This document shows, piece by piece, positions 39,323-46,916 of a stretch of 64,000 nt of DNA. Source of the DNA: Micromonospora aurantiaca ATCC 27029 (GTDB lineage: Bacteria; Actinomycetota; Actinomycetes; Mycobacteriales; Micromonosporaceae); assembly GCF_000145235.1 (NCBI RefSeq), contig NC_014391.1, forward strand, positions 4,782,001-4,846,000. Reading direction: 5' to 3'. The position numbers and the translations under genes are program-made. A model generated the notes under the pieces. That model worked only from the letters and a program-made list of their open reading frames with translations, did no database searches and was not told the DNA's origin. The number at the start of each line of letters is the position of its first letter. Position 1 is the first letter of the stretch.

Positions 39323-40549
39323 GTGAGCAACGCCGCGCCGACCGCCGCGCGCCCGGCCGCCGACCGCACCACCGCGTCCACCGGCGGCGTGACGCTGCTG
39401 GTGCTGCTCGGCACGCTCACCGCGATCGGTCCGCTGTCGCTGGACATGTACCTGCCGGCGTTCCCGGCCATGACCCGCGACCTCGGCGCCGACCAAGCCG
39501 GCATCCAGCTCTCGCTGACCACCTGCCTGATCGGCCTCGCCCTGGGCCAGCTCGTCACCGGTCCGCTCAGTGACCGCTGGGGGCGCCGCCGCCCGGTGCT
39601 GGTCGGCGTGGTCGCGTACACCGTGCTGGCGCTGGCGTGCGCCGCGGCGCCGAACGCCCCGCTGCTGGCCGCCGCGCGGTTCGCCCAGGGCGTCGCCGGC
39701 GGCATGGGCGTGGTGGTCGCCCGCGCGGTGGTCCGCGACCTCTACTCGGGACGGGACGCCGCGAAGTACTTCTCCCGGCTCACCCTGGTCTTCGGCGTGG
39801 CACCGGTGGCGGCGCCGGGCGTGGGCAGCCTGGTGCTGCGGTTCGGCTCGTGGCGGGCGGTCTTCGTGGCGCTCGCCGTCATCGGGGCGGTGCTCGCCGT
39901 GGCCGTCGCGCTGCGCCTGCCGGAGACGCTGCCGGCCGAGCGCCGCAGCACCGGTGGCCTGGGGGCCACCGTCCGGACCATGCGGTCGCTGCTCGCCGAC
40001 CGGGTCTATCTCGGGTACGCGCTGACGCAGGGCTTCGCGTTCGCCGGGCTGTTCGCGTACATCTCCGGGTCGTCGTTCGTGTTCCAGGACGTCTTCGGCG
40101 TCTCCGCGGCCGTGTTCAGCGTGATCTTCGGCGTCAACGCGCTCGCCCTGGTCGCGGTCGGGCAGGCCAACGCCCGGCTGCTCGACCGGTTCACGCCGCG
40201 CCGGCTGCTGGTCACCACGCTCGTGGTCGGCCTGGTCACCGCGCTCGGCGTGCTGAGCGGCGCGCTGGCCGGCAGCCTGGCCGTGACGGCGGTGGCGCTG
40301 TTCGCCTTCGTCGGCTCGCTCGGCATGGTGATGCCGAACAGCACCGCGCTGGCGCTGGACGCGCACGCCCGGCACGCGGGCACCGCTGCGGCGCTGATGG
40401 GCGGCATCCAGTCGGTGGTCGGCGCGCTCGCCGCGCCGCTGGTCGGGCTCGGCGGCGAGGGCAGCGCGCTGCCGATGGCTGTGGTCCTGGCCGGCGCCGC
40501 GTTCCTGTCCCTGACCGCCGTCCTGACGATGACCCGTCCGCGCGCCTGA
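39323..40549 (+). CDS. Bcr/CflA-family drug/H+ efflux MFS transporter
   Basis: A 408-residue protein of 12 helices. The DHA1 motif A is GPLSDRWGRRRPVLVG (between helices 2 and 3), preceded by SLDMYLPAFPAMTRDLGA, the Bcr/CflA hallmark at helix 1; QGVAGGMGVVVARAVVRDLY lies in helix 4. It exports hydrophobic drugs or cell metabolites by proton antiport. The GTG at 39323 has AGGGGG 9 nt upstream. It is divergent from marR, its probable repressor. It ends 46 nt before a dyad-repeat element. Confidence 0.92.
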   Translation: MSNAAPTAARPAADRTTASTGGVTLLVLLGTLTAIGPLSLDMYLPAFPAMTRDLGADQAGIQLSLTTCLIGLALGQLVTGPLSDRWGRRRPVLVGVVAYTVLALACAAAPNAPLLAAARFAQGVAGGMGVVVARAVVRDLYSGRDAAKYFSRLTLVFGVAPVAAPGVGSLVLRFGSWRAVFVALAVIGAVLAVAVALRLPETLPAERRSTGGLGATVRTMRSLLADRVYLGYALTQGFAFAGLFAYISGSSFVFQDVFGVSAAVFSVIFGVNALALVAVGQANARLLDRFTPRRLLVTTLVVGLVTALGVLSGALAGSLAVTAVALFAFVGSLGMVMPNSTALALDAHARHAGTAAALMGGIQSVVGALAAPLVGLGGEGSALPMAVVLAGAAFLSLTAVLTMTRPRA

Positions 40550-40595
40550 GCTCGCCCTCCGCGCGTGACGCCGGCCTCCGCGCGTGGGGGCGGGT

Positions 40596-40646
40596 GTTAA
40601 GAAGGGGCCCCTCCTCTACCGGAGGCGTTAAGAAGGGGCCCTTCCT
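40596..40646. repeat. two-unit dyad repeat, copy 3
   Basis: Units at 40596-40615 (CCCCTCCT variant) and 40627-40646 (GTTAAGAAGGGGCCCTTCCT), 31 bp apart, with the same spacer CTACCGGAGGC as copy 1. It lies between the convergent MFS and pfkB genes; the pfkB stop (40648-40650) begins one base after it. Confidence 0.95.
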
Positions 40647-40647
40647 T

Positions 40648-41577
40648 TCACGCGAAGCGGGCTTCGACCGCGGTGCGGGTGGGCATGGCGGTGGCGCCGC
40701 CCGGTGACTCGCACACCACCGCCGCCACCCGCAGCGCGAACGCGACCCGCTCCCGCCACCCGGCCGGGTCGGCCGGCTCGCCGGCGGCCAGCAGGTCGGC
40801 CACCAGCGCGCCCATGACCGAGTCGCCCGCGCCGGTGGCGTCCACCGCGTCCACCTTCGGCGCGGGCACGCGTACCACGTCGTCGGCGGCGGCGACCAGG
40901 GCGCCGTCCGCGCCGAGCGTGACCACGACGGTGCTCGCGCCCAGTTCCCGCAGGTACGCGGCGACGCCCTCAACCGGCTCGTCCGGGTAGAGCAGCCGCG
41001 CGTCGGCGCTGCTGAGCTTCACCAGGTGCGCGGCGGCCGCGAACTCGGCGACCACCGCCCGCAGCCCGTCCAGCGCGCCCGGCGTGGTGAGCAGGCGGGG
41101 CCGCACGTTCGGGTCGAACACCCGCAGCGCGCCCGCGATCGACCAGGCGCGCCGGGCGGCGGCCAGCACCGGCGGGTCGAGCAGCACGATCGAGCCGCAG
41201 TAGAGCACGTCCGCGCCCTCGACCAGCGCCACGTCCAGGTCGTCCGGGCCGAGCAGCGCGTACGAGCGGGGTTCGCCGTAGAAGCGGAAGTCCGGCTCCG
41301 CGCCGGCGAACGTCGCCACGGCGAGCGCTGTGGGCGCCGGCACCGTGACAGTCCCGCTCACGTCCACACCCGCGTCGGTGAGGAACGCGCGGATCCGCCC
41401 GGCCAGCGCGTCGTCGCCGAGCGATCCGACGAACCGCGCGTCTCCGCCGAGCCGGGCGATCGCCACCGCCACGTTGAGCGGGCCGCCGCCGATCGCCTGC
41501 CGGTAGACGGGTTCTCCGTCGTGCTCGGCGTCGAGCAGGTCCACCAGCGCCTCGCCGAGCACCACCGCGTACCCCAT
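40648..41577 (-). CDS. PfkB-family sugar kinase (fructokinase-like)
   Basis: A 309-residue ribokinase-fold enzyme that phosphorylates a sugar with ATP. Seen: the N-terminal VVLGEALVDLL, AIGGGPLNVAVAIARLGGDA (PfkB signature 1), and VDAVDATGAGDSVMGALVAD (signature 2 with the catalytic Asp and anion hole). It most resembles fructokinase or 2-keto-3-deoxygluconate kinase; substrate unresolved. ATG 41577 has an AGGGGAG ribosome site. Its stop codon immediately abuts the dyad repeat. No transporter or regulator is nearby. Confidence 0.92.
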   Translation of the reverse strand: MGYAVVLGEALVDLLDAEHDGEPVYRQAIGGGPLNVAVAIARLGGDARFVGSLGDDALAGRIRAFLTDAGVDVSGTVTVPAPTALAVATFAGAEPDFRFYGEPRSYALLGPDDLDVALVEGADVLYCGSIVLLDPPVLAAARRAWSIAGALRVFDPNVRPRLLTTPGALDGLRAVVAEFAAAAHLVKLSSADARLLYPDEPVEGVAAYLRELGASTVVVTLGADGALVAAADDVVRVPAPKVDAVDATGAGDSVMGALVADLLAAGEPADPAGWRERVAFALRVAAVVCESPGGATAMPTRTAVEARFA

Positions 41578-41911
41578 CCTGGCTCCCCTCGTCGTCCTCC
41601 CCCGATCCTGGCGCATGGCGGGGTCGCGGCGCGCCGCGACCCGGACATCGAGCAGCACCTATTGCGGGCGGCGTCCGGACGTGGTGGGATGGCGATGCCG
41701 GGTAACGACGCGGGGGGCTGCCGCGTCGCCGGCCGCCGGGTCGAGCCGACGCGAGGGCATCCACGGTCCGTGGCAACGGACCGCAGGCGGTGCGCGCCCG
41801 CCGACGGCCCCGGCCGCACGCCGACCGGGCGCGGGCACCGCGATCGTCGCATCCGCTCGTCGCAGCGGGGCGGGCCGAACCGGGCCACGCTCCGCGAGTC
41901 AGGAGATCCCC
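41578..41911. promoter_or_regulatory. divergent control region pfkB / LPMO
   Basis: A 334-nt gap with no gene. It contains a perfect 22-bp palindrome (41621-41642; half-site GGGTCGCGGCG) and an 8-bp-arm dyad (41764-41771 / 41776-41783; CGGTCCGT arms) overlapping CCACGG-T-CCGTGG (41761-41773). These are candidate operators for either gene. No CebR-type cellulose-regulator box was seen. Confidence 0.45.
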
Positions 41912-43039
41912 GTGCACCGATCCCGTACGGCCGCGTTGCTCACCGCGGCCGCCACCCTGGCCCTGGGCGCGTTCGCCCTGGCCACCAACTCCGGACCGGC
42001 GGCCGCGCACGGCGCGGCCATGACGCCGGGCGCCCGCACCTACCTGTGCTGGAAGGACGGCCTCACCGGAACCGGTGAGATCCGGCCGAACAACCCCGCC
42101 TGCTCGTCGGCGGTGGCCGCGAACGGGGCGAACTCGCTGTACAACTGGTTCAGCGTGCTGCGCTCCGACGCCGGCGGGCGGACCGTCGGGTTCATCCCCG
42201 ACGGCAAGCTGTGCAGCGGCGGCAACCCCGGCTTCAGCGGGTACGACGCGGCGCGCAACGACTGGCCGATCACTCACCTGACGGCGGGCCGGTCGATGGA
42301 GTTCCGGTACAGCAACTGGGCCCACCACCCGGGCACGTTCTACTTCTACGTGACCAAGGACAGCTGGAGCCCGAACCGGCCGCTGGCCTGGAGCGACCTG
42401 GAGGAGCAGCCGTTCCTGCAGGTGACCAACCCGCCGCAGCGCGGCGCGGTCGGCACCAACGACGGTCACTACTACTTCACCGGTAACCTGCCGTCGAACA
42501 AGAGCGGCCGGCACATCATCTACTCGCGCTGGGTCCGCTCGGACAGCCAGGAGAACTTCTTCGGCTGCTCCGACGTGACGTTCGACGGGGGCAACGGCGA
42601 GGTGACCGGGATCGGCTCGGGCGGCAGCCCCGGCCCGACCACCCCGGCGCCGACCACGCCCGCCCCGACGACGCCCGCGCCGACCACCCCGGCCCCGACC
42701 ACGCCCGCGCCGACGACGAGCCCGACCATGCCGTCCGGCACCTGCATGGCGGTGTACAAGGTGGTCAGCGCCTGGAACGGCGGCTTCCAGGGCGAAGTGA
42801 CGATCATGAACCACAGCACCCGGACGTACTCCGGGTGGACCGCGAACTGGACCTGGCCCAGCGGTCAGACCATCAACCAGGTGTGGAACGGCACGTTGAG
42901 CGGCAGCGGGGCGTCGGTGAGCGTCTCCAACGCCGCCTACAACGGCAGCGTCCCGCCGGAGGGCACCACGACGTTCGGCTTCACCGCGAACTTCTCCGGC
43001 ACCAACTCCCTGCCGACGGTCACCTGCACCGGCAGGTGA
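41912..43039 (+). CDS. AA10 lytic polysaccharide monooxygenase with CBM2
   Basis: A 375-residue secreted copper enzyme that oxidatively cleaves crystalline polysaccharide. The signal peptide is residues 1-32; cleavage at AAA gives a mature N-terminal His33 (HGAAMTPGARTYLCW), the first ligand of the copper brace; the second His is in SNWAHHPGTF. NFFGCSDVTF closes the AA10 domain (about residue 230). Then come a (PTTPA)5 linker of 15-bp DNA repeats (about 42636-42720) and a C-terminal CBM2 (CMAVYKVVSAWNGGFQGEV to TVTCTGR). Similarity to the CelS2/E8 type suggests cellulose rather than chitin. AGGAG precedes the GTG. Confidence 0.94.
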   Translation: MHRSRTAALLTAAATLALGAFALATNSGPAAAHGAAMTPGARTYLCWKDGLTGTGEIRPNNPACSSAVAANGANSLYNWFSVLRSDAGGRTVGFIPDGKLCSGGNPGFSGYDAARNDWPITHLTAGRSMEFRYSNWAHHPGTFYFYVTKDSWSPNRPLAWSDLEEQPFLQVTNPPQRGAVGTNDGHYYFTGNLPSNKSGRHIIYSRWVRSDSQENFFGCSDVTFDGGNGEVTGIGSGGSPGPTTPAPTTPAPTTPAPTTPAPTTPAPTTSPTMPSGTCMAVYKVVSAWNGGFQGEVTIMNHSTRTYSGWTANWTWPSGQTINQVWNGTLSGSGASVSVSNAAYNGSVPPEGTTTFGFTANFSGTNSLPTVTCTGR

Positions 43040-43052
43040 TCCCGTAGCGGGA

Positions 43053-43083
43053 AGGGCCCCCGGGGGCGTACCCCGGGGGCCCT
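43053..43083. terminator. bidirectional hairpin between LPMO and asnB
   Basis: 13-bp perfect arms AGGGCCCCCGGGG (43053-43065) / 43071-43083, loop GCGTA. A small CACCTGC/GCAGGTG hairpin overlaps the LPMO stop just before it. Confidence 0.75.
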
Positions 43084-43098
43084 GTCATGTCTGGCGGG

Positions 43099-45060
43099 TC
43101 AGCGGACCATGCTGCCGACGACCGGCTTGGTGAGCAGCGCGGACTGGTTGCGCTGGATGCCCGGGTCGAGCGTCTTGGCCACGAAGATGGCGTGCCAGAT
43201 GCAGAAGATCAGCACGGTCCACACCTTGCGGGAGTGGTCGGCCTCCTCCCGCTTGTGCTCGTCGAGCAGGCGCATCGCGTACGACAGGTCGATCAGGTCG
43301 CCCGCGCCCGAGGTGGCCAGCACGTGCCGCGCCCACTCGTACATCTCGCCGCGCAGCCAGACCCGGGTCGGGGTCGGGAAGCCCAGCTTCTTGCGGTTGA
43401 CGATGGCCGGCGGCACGACGCCCTGGAGCGCCTGGCGCATCGCGTACTTGGTGGCCTCGGAGCGGGGCGGCAGCTTCAGGTCGACCGGGATGCCGGCGGC
43501 GACGTTGAACACCTCCCGGTCCAGGAACGGCACCCGCACCTCCAGCGAGTGCGCCATCGAGATCCGGTCGGCCTTGACCAGGATGTCGCCGCGCAGCCAG
43601 GTGTAGAGGTCGACGTACTGCATCTTGGTGACGTCGTCCAGCTCGGTGCACTCGGCGTAGATCGGCGCGGTCACGTCCGTGTAGCGCACCGAGGGGTCGT
43701 AGCGGCGCAGCAGGTGCTGCTTCTCCTCCTCGGTGAACATCCGGGCGTTGCCGTAGTAGCGCTCCTCGATCGGGGTGGTGCCGCGCTCCAGGAAGCTCTT
43801 GCCCTTGACGCCCTGCGGGATCGCCTTGGACACGGCGCGCAGGCCCTTCTGCACACCGTCGGGCAGGCTGTTGACCGCGTTGAGCGACAGCGGCTCCCGG
43901 TAGATCGTGTAGCCGCCGAAGAACTCGTCCGCGCCCTCGCCGGAGAGCACCACTGTGACGTGCTCGGCGGCCTTCTTCGCCACGAAGTACAGCGGCACCA
44001 GCGCCGGGTCGGCGACCGGGTCGTCCAGGTGCCAGACGATCTTCGGCAGCGCGTCGATCATGTCCTGCGGCCCGATCTTGGTCGGGATGGTGGTCACGTC
44101 GAGGTGCCGGGCCGAGTCCTGGGCCACGTCGATCTCGGAGTAGCCGGGCACGTCGTAGCCGACCGTGAAGGTGAGGATGTTCGGGTTGAACTCGCGGGCC
44201 AGCGCCACCACCGCTGTGGAGTCGATGCCGCTGGACAGGAACGAGCCGACCGGCACGTCCGAGCGCATGTGCATCCGTACGCTCTCGCGCAGCGTCTCCC
44301 GGATGTCGTGGTAGAGCCGCTGCTCGTCGGAGACCGGGGCCGGCCGGAACACCGGGCGGTACCAGCGGCGCACCTCGATCCGGCCGCCAGGGGTCCAGGT
44401 CAGGTACTCCCCCGAGCCGATCCGGCTGATCCCCTTGTGCAGGGTGCCCGGCTCGGGCACGTACTGCAGCGTCAGGTAGTGGCTCAGGTTCGCGGTGTCG
44501 ATACCAGCGTCGCCCTGGTACGCCGAGTGCGCGAACGGCAGCAGCGCCTTCTTCTCCGAGGCGAGGTAGAGGCCGTCCTGTGTCTCCAGGTAGTGCAGCG
44601 GCTTGATGCCGAAGTAGTCCCGCGCGCCGAAGGCCCGCCGCTCCTGCCGGTCCCAGATCACGAACGCGAACATGCCGCGCAGCTTGGTGAGCACCTGCTC
44701 ACCCCAGTAGTGGTAGCCGGCGACGATCACCTCGCCGTCGCCGTTGGTGGCGAACTGGGCGCCGTAGTCGCGGATCAGCTCCTCGCGCAGCTCGATGTAG
44801 TTGTAGATCTCGCCGTTGAAGGTGAGCAGGTACCGCCCGCCCGCGTACGGCAGGGGCTCGTGGCTCAGCGCCACGTCGATGATCGCCAGGCGCTTGTGCG
44901 CGAACACGCCGTCCGCGTACCGGCCGGAGGCGTCGCCGACCACCTCGACCCCTGTCTCGTCCGGGCCGCGGTGGTGCAGGCACTCCAGTGCGCCGGCGAT
45001 GTTGTCGCGGTGGGCGGCGGCGTCGCCGCGCGCGCTGAAGAAGGCCAGGAGTCCGCACAT
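43099..45060 (-). CDS. asnB: glutamine-hydrolysing asparagine synthetase
   Basis: A 653-residue class II glutamine amidotransferase/ligase making Asn from Asp, Gln and ATP. MCGLLAFF gives the catalytic N-terminal Cys2 after Met removal, which fixes the ATG at 45060 (an upstream ATG would bury the Cys). Then come RLAIIDVALSHEPL and FNGEIYNYIELREEL in the glutaminase domain and the synthetase PP-loop FLSSGIDSTAVVALA, SGEGADEFFGGY, and SLEVRVPFLD. It is longer than E. coli AsnB, typical for actinobacteria. Homologues sometimes amidate peptidoglycan or natural products; that cannot be excluded. Confidence 0.93.
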   Translation of the reverse strand: MCGLLAFFSARGDAAAHRDNIAGALECLHHRGPDETGVEVVGDASGRYADGVFAHKRLAIIDVALSHEPLPYAGGRYLLTFNGEIYNYIELREELIRDYGAQFATNGDGEVIVAGYHYWGEQVLTKLRGMFAFVIWDRQERRAFGARDYFGIKPLHYLETQDGLYLASEKKALLPFAHSAYQGDAGIDTANLSHYLTLQYVPEPGTLHKGISRIGSGEYLTWTPGGRIEVRRWYRPVFRPAPVSDEQRLYHDIRETLRESVRMHMRSDVPVGSFLSSGIDSTAVVALAREFNPNILTFTVGYDVPGYSEIDVAQDSARHLDVTTIPTKIGPQDMIDALPKIVWHLDDPVADPALVPLYFVAKKAAEHVTVVLSGEGADEFFGGYTIYREPLSLNAVNSLPDGVQKGLRAVSKAIPQGVKGKSFLERGTTPIEERYYGNARMFTEEEKQHLLRRYDPSVRYTDVTAPIYAECTELDDVTKMQYVDLYTWLRGDILVKADRISMAHSLEVRVPFLDREVFNVAAGIPVDLKLPPRSEATKYAMRQALQGVVPPAIVNRKKLGFPTPTRVWLRGEMYEWARHVLATSGAGDLIDLSYAMRLLDEHKREEADHSRKVWTVLIFCIWHAIFVAKTLDPGIQRNQSALLTKPVVGSMVR

Positions 45061-45173
45061 GGCCGCCATCTTTCCACGCGCCGGAAGCCACCGTCGCGGC
45101 ACCGCAGGCACCTCCCGCTGTCGTGCGCGCGGTACCGTCGGGACCAGCGACGAGGCTCAGGGAGGGGCGGATC

Positions 45174-46649
45174 ATGGCCGAGGAGCGGACCGGGCAGGGC
45201 AAGGCGGCGGACGGCACGGAGTCGCACGACCCGGATTTCCCGGAGGCGTTCCTGTCGTTCATGCGGCAGGGCTGGCGGGACACCGAACTGCCGGTCACAC
45301 CGCGCGCAGAGGTGCCCAACCACGCCAAGCGCCGGGCCGCGCTAGCCGAGGCCTTCCCGGGCGAGACGCTGGTCATCCCCACCGGCAACGAGAAGGTACG
45401 CGCCAACGACACCGACCACCGGTTCCGGCCGGGCAGCGACTTCGCGTACCTGACCGGCGACCTAGAGCCGGACAGCGTCCTCGTGCTGCGGCCGGGCGGC
45501 GAGGCCACGCTGTTCATGCGGCCCCGGTCGTCCCGGGCGACCGACGAGTTCTTCCGCAGCCGCCACGGCGAGCTGTGGGTGGGCCGCCGGCCGACGCTGC
45601 GGGAGAAGTCGACCGAGCTGGGGCTGCCGACGGCCGACCTGAGCGAGCTGGACGCCGCGCTGGCCGAGCTGGCGCCGGGGCGTACCCGTGTGCTCCGCGG
45701 TTTCGACGCCCGGGTGGACGCGGCGGTGCGTCAGTACGACGGCGCGCGCGCCGAGGGGCAGCCCGGCCGCGACCGGGAGCTGGCGATCGCGATCGCCGAG
45801 CTGAAGCTGGTCAAGGACGAGTGGGAGATCGCGCAGCTCCAGGAGGCGTGCGACGCGACGGTGCGCGGCTTCGAGGACGTGGCGCGGGCACTGCCCGCCG
45901 ACCGCGGGGTCTCCGAGCGGCTGCTGGAGGGCGTCTTCGCGCTGCGTGCCCGGCACGACGGCAACGACGTCGGCTATGGCTCGATCGTCGGGGCCGGCGA
46001 GCACGCCACGATCCTGCACTGGGTGCACAACCACGGCGCCACCCGTCCGGGTGAGCTGCTGCTGATGGACATGGGCGTGGAGAACCGCAACCTCTACACC
46101 GCCGACGTGACCCGGGTGCTCCCGGTCGACGGCCGGTTCACGCCGTTGCAGCGTCAGGTCTACGACGCGGTGTACGCCGCGCAGCAGGCCGGCATCGAGA
46201 TGTGCCGGCCCGGCGTGGCGTTCCGGGACGTGCACCTCGCCTCCATGCGGGTGCTGGCCGAGGCGTTGAAGGATCTCGGGCTGCTGCCGGTCAGCGTGGA
46301 CGAGGCGATGGACCCGGCCTCCACGGTCTACCGGCGGTGGACGCTGCACGGCACCAGTCACATGCTCGGCATCGACGTGCACGACTGCGCCAACGCCCGC
46401 AAGGAGACCTACCGCGAGGGGCCGCTCGGCGAGGGGTACGTGCTCACCGTCGAGCCGGGGCTCTACTTCCAGCCGGAGGACGAGCTGGTCCCGGAGGAGT
46501 TGCGGGGCGTCGGCGTGCGGATCGAGGACGACATCCTGGTCACCGCCGACGGCCCGGTGAACATGTCGGCCGGGCTGCCGCGCGCCTCCGCCGAGGTGGA
46601 GACCTGGCTGGCCGAGCAGCGTGAGGCGGGCCCCCGCCTGCCTGGCTGA
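45174..46649 (+). CDS. pepP: Xaa-Pro aminopeptidase (aminopeptidase P, M24B)
   Basis: A 491-residue dimetal peptidase that removes N-terminal residues ahead of Pro. The N-terminal AMP_N domain (FLSFMRQGWRDTELPVTPRA, FAYLTGDLEPDSVLVL) precedes the creatinase-fold catalytic domain with metal ligands LLMDMGVENRNLYTADVTRV (two Asp), HGTSHMLGIDVHD (His), TVEPGLYF (Glu) and VRIEDD (Glu). GGGAGGGG lies before ATG 45174. It is divergent from asnB, with no functional link visible. Confidence 0.94.
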   Translation: MAEERTGQGKAADGTESHDPDFPEAFLSFMRQGWRDTELPVTPRAEVPNHAKRRAALAEAFPGETLVIPTGNEKVRANDTDHRFRPGSDFAYLTGDLEPDSVLVLRPGGEATLFMRPRSSRATDEFFRSRHGELWVGRRPTLREKSTELGLPTADLSELDAALAELAPGRTRVLRGFDARVDAAVRQYDGARAEGQPGRDRELAIAIAELKLVKDEWEIAQLQEACDATVRGFEDVARALPADRGVSERLLEGVFALRARHDGNDVGYGSIVGAGEHATILHWVHNHGATRPGELLLMDMGVENRNLYTADVTRVLPVDGRFTPLQRQVYDAVYAAQQAGIEMCRPGVAFRDVHLASMRVLAEALKDLGLLPVSVDEAMDPASTVYRRWTLHGTSHMLGIDVHDCANARKETYREGPLGEGYVLTVEPGLYFQPEDELVPEELRGVGVRIEDDILVTADGPVNMSAGLPRASAEVETWLAEQREAGPRLPG

Positions 46650-46673
46650 TCCCCCGCGGCCGCGAACTCCCTC

Positions 46674-46713
46674 GGGCCCCACCACCGCGCCTTTCCGGCA
46701 GGTGGTGGGGCCC
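46674..46713 (+). terminator. terminator hairpin after pepP
   Basis: 13-bp perfect arms GGGCCCCACCACC (46674-46686) and 46701-46713 with a 14-nt loop. No T-run. Confidence 0.75.
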
Positions 46714-46780
46714 GCCGCCGTACCGGGCCGTTCCCGTACCGCTCACGTGGTTGGTCACCGACCGCCGTTCGTGGGAGGAA

Positions 46781-46861
46781 TGCGGGCTTTTTTCGGATAA
46801 GTCTTCCTCGCGAGGAACCTTCTCATACGGTGCTGATCAGAGGCTACAACCGGTTTGTAGC
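46781..46861 (+). promoter_or_regulatory. promoter and 5' hairpin of beta-helix gene 1
   Basis: TGCGGGCTTTTTT starts at 46781; a perfect palindrome TTCCTCGCGAGGAA (46804-46817) and the -10 TACGGT (46826-46831; context TTCTCATACGGT) follow. After 11 nt comes GCTACAACCGGTTTGTAGC (46843-46861), a 7-bp stem near the 5' end of the mRNA. GCGGG, TTCTCATACGGT and the hairpin recur at identical spacing upstream of the second paralogue. Confidence 0.65.
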
Positions 46862-46916
46862 TGGTCGCCCGGCCTGGGGCGGTGCGACCCGTTTGGGAAG
46901 AACCGAAAGGGCTCTC

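Noticed and set aside
42636..42720. Non-coding microsatellite
   Set aside because: The 15-bp repeats encode the PTTPA linker of the LPMO and are in frame.
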